This document shows, piece by piece, positions 61,109-64,000 of a stretch of DNA of 64,000 nt (within the stretch, counting starts at the first letter, position 1; each line of letters opens with the position of its first letter). Source of the DNA: an uncultured Albidovulum sp. (GTDB lineage: Bacteria > Pseudomonadota > Alphaproteobacteria > Rhodobacterales > Rhodobacteraceae). A program made the position numbers and the translations under genes. The stretch lies in assembly GCA_913064775.1 (NCBI GenBank), contig CAJYAD010000021.1:1-64000 (forward strand). The letters run 5' to 3'. Under the pieces are notes generated by a model that was not told where the DNA came from, searched no databases, and worked only from the letters and a program-made list of their open reading frames with translations.

Positions 61109-61684
61109 TCAACCGTTGTTGCGTGGGTCGATCCAGCCGATATTGCCGTCTTCCCGGCGGTACACGACATTCACACCACTATGCTTCTCGTTCCGGAAGA
61201 CCAACACCGGGGCCTGCGCTAGTTCCATCTGCATCACGGCCTCGCCGACCGACAACGAAGGGATCTTCGTCTCCATCTCGGCGATGATCATGGGCTGCAA
61301 CGAATCCGGCTCTGCCTCATCCGTTTCTTCCGATGCGGCGAGGATATAGGCCGAGCCGCCGCCAAATTCAACCGGCTGCGCGCGCCCCTGGTGATGGTCC
61401 TTCAGCCGGCGCTTGTAGCGGCGCAGCTGCTTTTCCATTTTCTGCGAGCAGGCATCGAAGGCGGCGTAGATCTCGGTCGCCTGGCCCTTGGCCGCCGCCG
61501 ACAGGCCGGTCGACAGATGCACCGTGGCTTCACAGACGAATTCGTGCGCGACGCGCGAAAAGGTCACGACAGCGTCCGTGGGACGGCCGGCGTATTTGGC
61601 CACGGCCTCTCCCAGTTCGGTCTTCACATGCGACTGCAGGGCCTCACCGATGTCGATCTGTTTTCCGCTGATCTGGTAGCGCAT
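61109..61684 (-). CDS. hpf: Ribosome hibernation promoting factor, long form
   Basis: HPF dimerises 70S ribosomes into inactive 100S particles in slow growth. The 191-residue protein is the long form: an N-terminal HPF/RaiA domain (MRYQISGKQIDIGEALQSHVKTELGEAVAKY..., DAVVTFSRVAHEFVCEATVHLSTGL), a linker and a C-terminal dimerisation domain (EAVMQMELAQAPVLVFRNEKHSGVNVVYRREDGNIGWIDP). GTAGGAGGC precedes the ATG. It lies 69 nt after rpoN and before ptsN. Confidence 0.95.
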   Translation of the reverse strand: MRYQISGKQIDIGEALQSHVKTELGEAVAKYAGRPTDAVVTFSRVAHEFVCEATVHLSTGLSAAAKGQATEIYAAFDACSQKMEKQLRRYKRRLKDHHQGRAQPVEFGGGSAYILAASEETDEAEPDSLQPMIIAEMETKIPSLSVGEAVMQMELAQAPVLVFRNEKHSGVNVVYRREDGNIGWIDPRNNG

Positions 61685-61753
61685 ATTGCCTCCTACGGAT
61701 TATCCGGACCAGGGATGCCCGCATGATGCAAGGGCTTGGCCCGGTTCATTTTT

Positions 61754-63061
61754 TCAATCCCTGGCGCCAGCCTCCATCGCATGAGCCCGATGGCGCGCGG
61801 CGCGGCGGCGGCGCTCGAAAGATGAGGGGATCCTCATGCTCTCACGGTATTTGGCGACACATCGGCGGGTGATGTCAATGCCGTCCGCGACAAGCCGCTC
61901 GCGGATCACCGCATCCGACAGCGGCTGCGCCGGGGGCTCGTGCTCTACCATGCGGCGAATGCTGATCTTCACGGCATGGCTGGACACCGTGCCCCCATGC
62001 CCCATCGGCAACCCCGAGGGGAAGAACATCGACAACGGATACAGCGCGCCGCCCGTCAGCAACACCTTGCCTGCGACAGCACGCCCCAGGGTGGAAGGGT
62101 GCAGATTTAGTTCCTCTGCAAGGGTACGCCGGCTAAGCGGCGCCAGGTGATCGGGCCCGCAGGCAAAAAACAGATGCTGATCGGCGACCAGTCGCAGACC
62201 GATTCGCAGCAAGGTTTCGCCCCGATGGGTGACCGCGCGGATCAGCCCCTCGGCGCGCGATCGGGCCGAGGCGACGAAAGGGTCGTCCGGATCCGGCACC
62301 CGCGCCAGCAGCGCCTCGTCCAGCGATATGGCCGGCATCACCCCATCGGCCAGCCGCACCGACAATCCACCGCCGGGGGCGGTCTCGACCACCAGATCGG
62401 GCACCAGCGGGGCGGATTCGGGGCCGCTTTGATCGACCGGATGGGGCGAGAGGCCGCGCAGCGCCGCATCCAGCGCGGTCACCTCGTCGTGGCCAAGGTG
62501 CAGCACCTTGCCCAGCGCGTCCCAATCGTCCTGAGCGAAAAGGTTCAGATGCGCGACGGCGTCCACCGCCAGACGCGGCGCGATGCCCCGGTCGATCAGC
62601 TGCAGCGCCAGGCATTCGGCCAGATCGCGCGCCCCGACCCCGGCCGGCTCGCAGCGTTGCAGCGCGGCGATCGCCCTGACCACGACGGCGCGCGGCTGGC
62701 CGGTCTCGGACACCAGCTCTGCCTCGGTCGCGTCAAGATAGCCGTCGTCGCGCAGCGCCCCGGTCAGGTAGCTGGCGACCGCATGGACATCGGGGGGCAG
62801 GCTCATCTCGCCCAGCTGGCGGCGCAGCGCCTCGCCCAGTGAGGGCCGGTCGGGCATGGTCTCCAACGCGATGTCGAAAGCCGAAAGCCCGCCGCGTGCC
62901 GGCGGGGTGACGGTGAGGAAGGGGTTTGATTCGGCCTCGCGCGAGATTTCCTGGGCCAGTTCCGCAGGCGGCATCGCCAGAACCTGCAACGACTGCCGCA
63001 TCCCCGGCGTCAGAGCCAGCCCCGGATGCTGGCCGAGTGAGAGGCGTGCGCCTACCGCCAT
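61754..63061 (-). CDS. rpoN: RNA polymerase sigma-54 factor RpoN
   Basis: RpoN directs RNA polymerase to -24/-12 promoters with enhancer-binding activators. The 435-residue protein has the N-terminal activator-interacting helix LSLGQHPGLALTPGMRQSLQVLAMPPAELAQEISREAESNPFL, a core-binding region (GYLDATEAELVSETGQPRAVVVRAIAALQRCEPAGVGARDLAECLALQL) and the RpoN box near the end reading TRRCVAKYRES (Cys where Thr is usual). The acidic region II is very short, as in other Rhodobacterales RpoN proteins. It sits in the canonical lptB-rpoN-hpf-ptsN locus. No -24/-12 promoter was found in the window. Confidence 0.93.
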   Translation of the reverse strand: MAVGARLSLGQHPGLALTPGMRQSLQVLAMPPAELAQEISREAESNPFLTVTPPARGGLSAFDIALETMPDRPSLGEALRRQLGEMSLPPDVHAVASYLTGALRDDGYLDATEAELVSETGQPRAVVVRAIAALQRCEPAGVGARDLAECLALQLIDRGIAPRLAVDAVAHLNLFAQDDWDALGKVLHLGHDEVTALDAALRGLSPHPVDQSGPESAPLVPDLVVETAPGGGLSVRLADGVMPAISLDEALLARVPDPDDPFVASARSRAEGLIRAVTHRGETLLRIGLRLVADQHLFFACGPDHLAPLSRRTLAEELNLHPSTLGRAVAGKVLLTGGALYPLSMFFPSGLPMGHGGTVSSHAVKISIRRMVEHEPPAQPLSDAVIRERLVADGIDITRRCVAKYRESMRIPSSFERRRRAARHRAHAMEAGARD

Positions 63062-63091
63062 GCCTCACGTCCCCGCGCCCCGCCTCTCCGG

Positions 63092-63853
63092 TCAGGAAAT
63101 GCGGAAGCTCTGTCCCAGATAGACCCGGCGAACGTTTTCATCCCGCACGACCTCGTCACTCGTCCCACTCATCAGCACCTTACCATCGTGCAGAATATAA
63201 GCACGATCTACGATCTCCAGCGTCTCACGAACATTGTGATCGGTGATCAAAACTCCGATACCACGATCCTTGAGGTCGGCGACAAGCGACCGGATTTCGC
63301 CCACGGCGATCGGGTCGACACCGGCGAAAGGCTCGTCCAGCAACAGATATTTCGGGTCGGCGGCCAGGCAACGGGCGATCTCGACGCGCCGCCGTTCGCC
63401 CCCCGACAGCGACAGGGCGGGGGCCCGGCGCAGGTGGGTGATGGAGAAATCCGACAGCAATTCCTCTAGCCGTTCACGGCGTTTGTGATGATCGGCGGAG
63501 GAAATTTCGAGGATGGAAAGGATATTGTCCTCGACCGACAGCCCGCGGAAGATCGACACTTCCTGCGGCAGATAGCCGATCCCCAGCCGCGCGCGGCGGT
63601 ACATCGGCAACAGCGTGACGTCGCGGCCATCCAGCATCACCTGCCCGCCCTCGGGGGTGACGAGGCCGGCAATCGCGTAGAAACAGGTGGTCTTGCCCGA
63701 TCCGTTCGGCCCCAGCAGCGCCACCACCTCGCCGCGGCCCAGATCCATGCTGACATCGCGGATCACCATCCGCTTGCGGTAGGATTTGCGCAAGCCAATG
63801 ACCCGCAACCCGACCGAGCCGTCCGAAACCGTTAGCTGAGGCACCGTGCTCAT
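63092..63853 (-). CDS. lptB: LPS export ABC transporter ATP-binding protein LptB
   Basis: LptB powers extraction of lipopolysaccharide from the inner membrane through LptFG and LptC. The 253-residue protein has Walker A LLGPNGSGKTTCFYAIAGL, the signature LSLSGGERRRVEIARCLA and Walker B YLLLDEPFAGVDPIAV, with the LptB-specific LPQEVSIFRGLSVEDNI. Its ATG overlaps the lptA stop (ATGA), and rpoN follows by 30 nt. The lptA-lptB-rpoN order is conserved. Confidence 0.96.
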   Translation of the reverse strand: MSTVPQLTVSDGSVGLRVIGLRKSYRKRMVIRDVSMDLGRGEVVALLGPNGSGKTTCFYAIAGLVTPEGGQVMLDGRDVTLLPMYRRARLGIGYLPQEVSIFRGLSVEDNILSILEISSADHHKRRERLEELLSDFSITHLRRAPALSLSGGERRRVEIARCLAADPKYLLLDEPFAGVDPIAVGEIRSLVADLKDRGIGVLITDHNVRETLEIVDRAYILHDGKVLMSGTSDEVVRDENVRRVYLGQSFRIS

Positions 63854-64000
63854 GGCGTCTTGGCCTTTGGGGCGGCCTTTGGGGCGGTGCTGGGCTGCAA
63901 GGTGGTGGTCACCCGGCCCTCCATCGTGCCCACGCCGCTGCGCAGGTTGACCACCAGCTTCTGCCCCGACAGCACGTTCTGGCCCTGGGTCAGCAATACC
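63850..64000 (-). CDS. lptA: LPS-binding periplasmic protein LptA, C-terminal part
   Basis: The window ends inside this gene; 49 codons and a stop (63850-63852) are seen. The visible end VLLTQGQNVLSGQKLVVNLRSGVGTMEGRVTT is the typical OstA/LptA C-terminal beta-strand pattern, followed by a Pro/Ala/Lys tail (APKAAPKAKTP). LptA bridges LPS across the periplasm. Its stop overlaps the lptB start. The N-terminus is outside the window. Confidence 0.85.
   Translation of the reverse strand, partial: VLLTQGQNVLSGQKLVVNLRSGVGTMEGRVTTTLQPSTAPKAAPKAKTP

Overview
The window is GC-rich DNA from an alphaproteobacterium, most likely of the Rhodobacterales (Rhodobacter/Rhodovulum/Paracoccus-like). The evidence is the alpha-type flagellar set (FlaF, FlbT, DUF1217), a membrane-bound ferritin MbfA with an Irr-type box, a BacA transporter, several short proteins typical of the order (DUF1491, DUF2794, DUF2783), and a GGGGATATTT...CCAGAAAGAAG element I recognise from that order. 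No rRNA, tRNA, CRISPR array or prophage was seen. The genus cannot be fixed from the sequence alone.

Layout. 1-4339: the end of an IS481-like insertion sequence, then flgG (broken by it), flgF, fliQ, fliE, flgC and flgB on the minus strand, with fliI divergent. 4344-15422: core genes, namely DUF3429, a methyltransferase coupled to ispH, a NYN protein, folK, rpoZ-rsh, DUF2062, pdxJ-acpS, lepB-rnc-era and DUF1491. 15441-22537: a second flagellar block of DUF1217, flbT, flaF, flagellin, FlgN-like and FlgJ-like genes (minus) and fliK-flgD (plus). 22649-27759: asd, carbonic anhydrase, an unknown helical protein, an M17 peptidase, an NlpC/P60 protein and DUF2794.

27992-33355 is a phenylacetate catabolic locus (paaX, paaZ, paaI, paaK and a TetR regulator) with a palindromic operator at the divergent promoter. 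33352-39662 holds an I78 inhibitor lipoprotein, a ClpP-type protease, BacA, a GNAT enzyme with a non-ATG start, a NYN/LOTUS protein, a TetR regulator, mbfA behind an Irr-like box, and an iodotyrosine-deiodinase-like flavoprotein. 39761-44468 is a six-gene operon in which every junction overlaps: AEC carrier, S-formylglutathione hydrolase, UPF0178, HAD hydrolase, ornithine-cyclodeaminase-family enzyme, alpha/beta hydrolase. 44475-46124 encodes a secreted protein with peptidoglycan-binding domains.

46172-54618 is a branched-chain-amino-acid-type ABC transporter (livF, substrate-binding protein, livM, livH, livG) flanked by two AMP-forming ligases. It reads as an uptake-and-activation system for an organic acid. 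A PAS histidine kinase and its response regulator diverge from it (54822-57484). 57503-60601 holds DUF2783, an aromatic-ring-type FAD monooxygenase and an iron-type alcohol dehydrogenase. 60606-64000 is the conserved lptA-lptB-rpoN-hpf-ptsN block, with lptA running off the end.

The most notable points are the IS disruption of flgG, a sigma-28-like flagellin promoter with a long leader, the overlapping six-gene operon, the transporter flanked by two ligases of which one has a degenerate P-loop, the pairing of PaaX with a TetR regulator in one paa locus, and the Irr-type box in front of mbfA.
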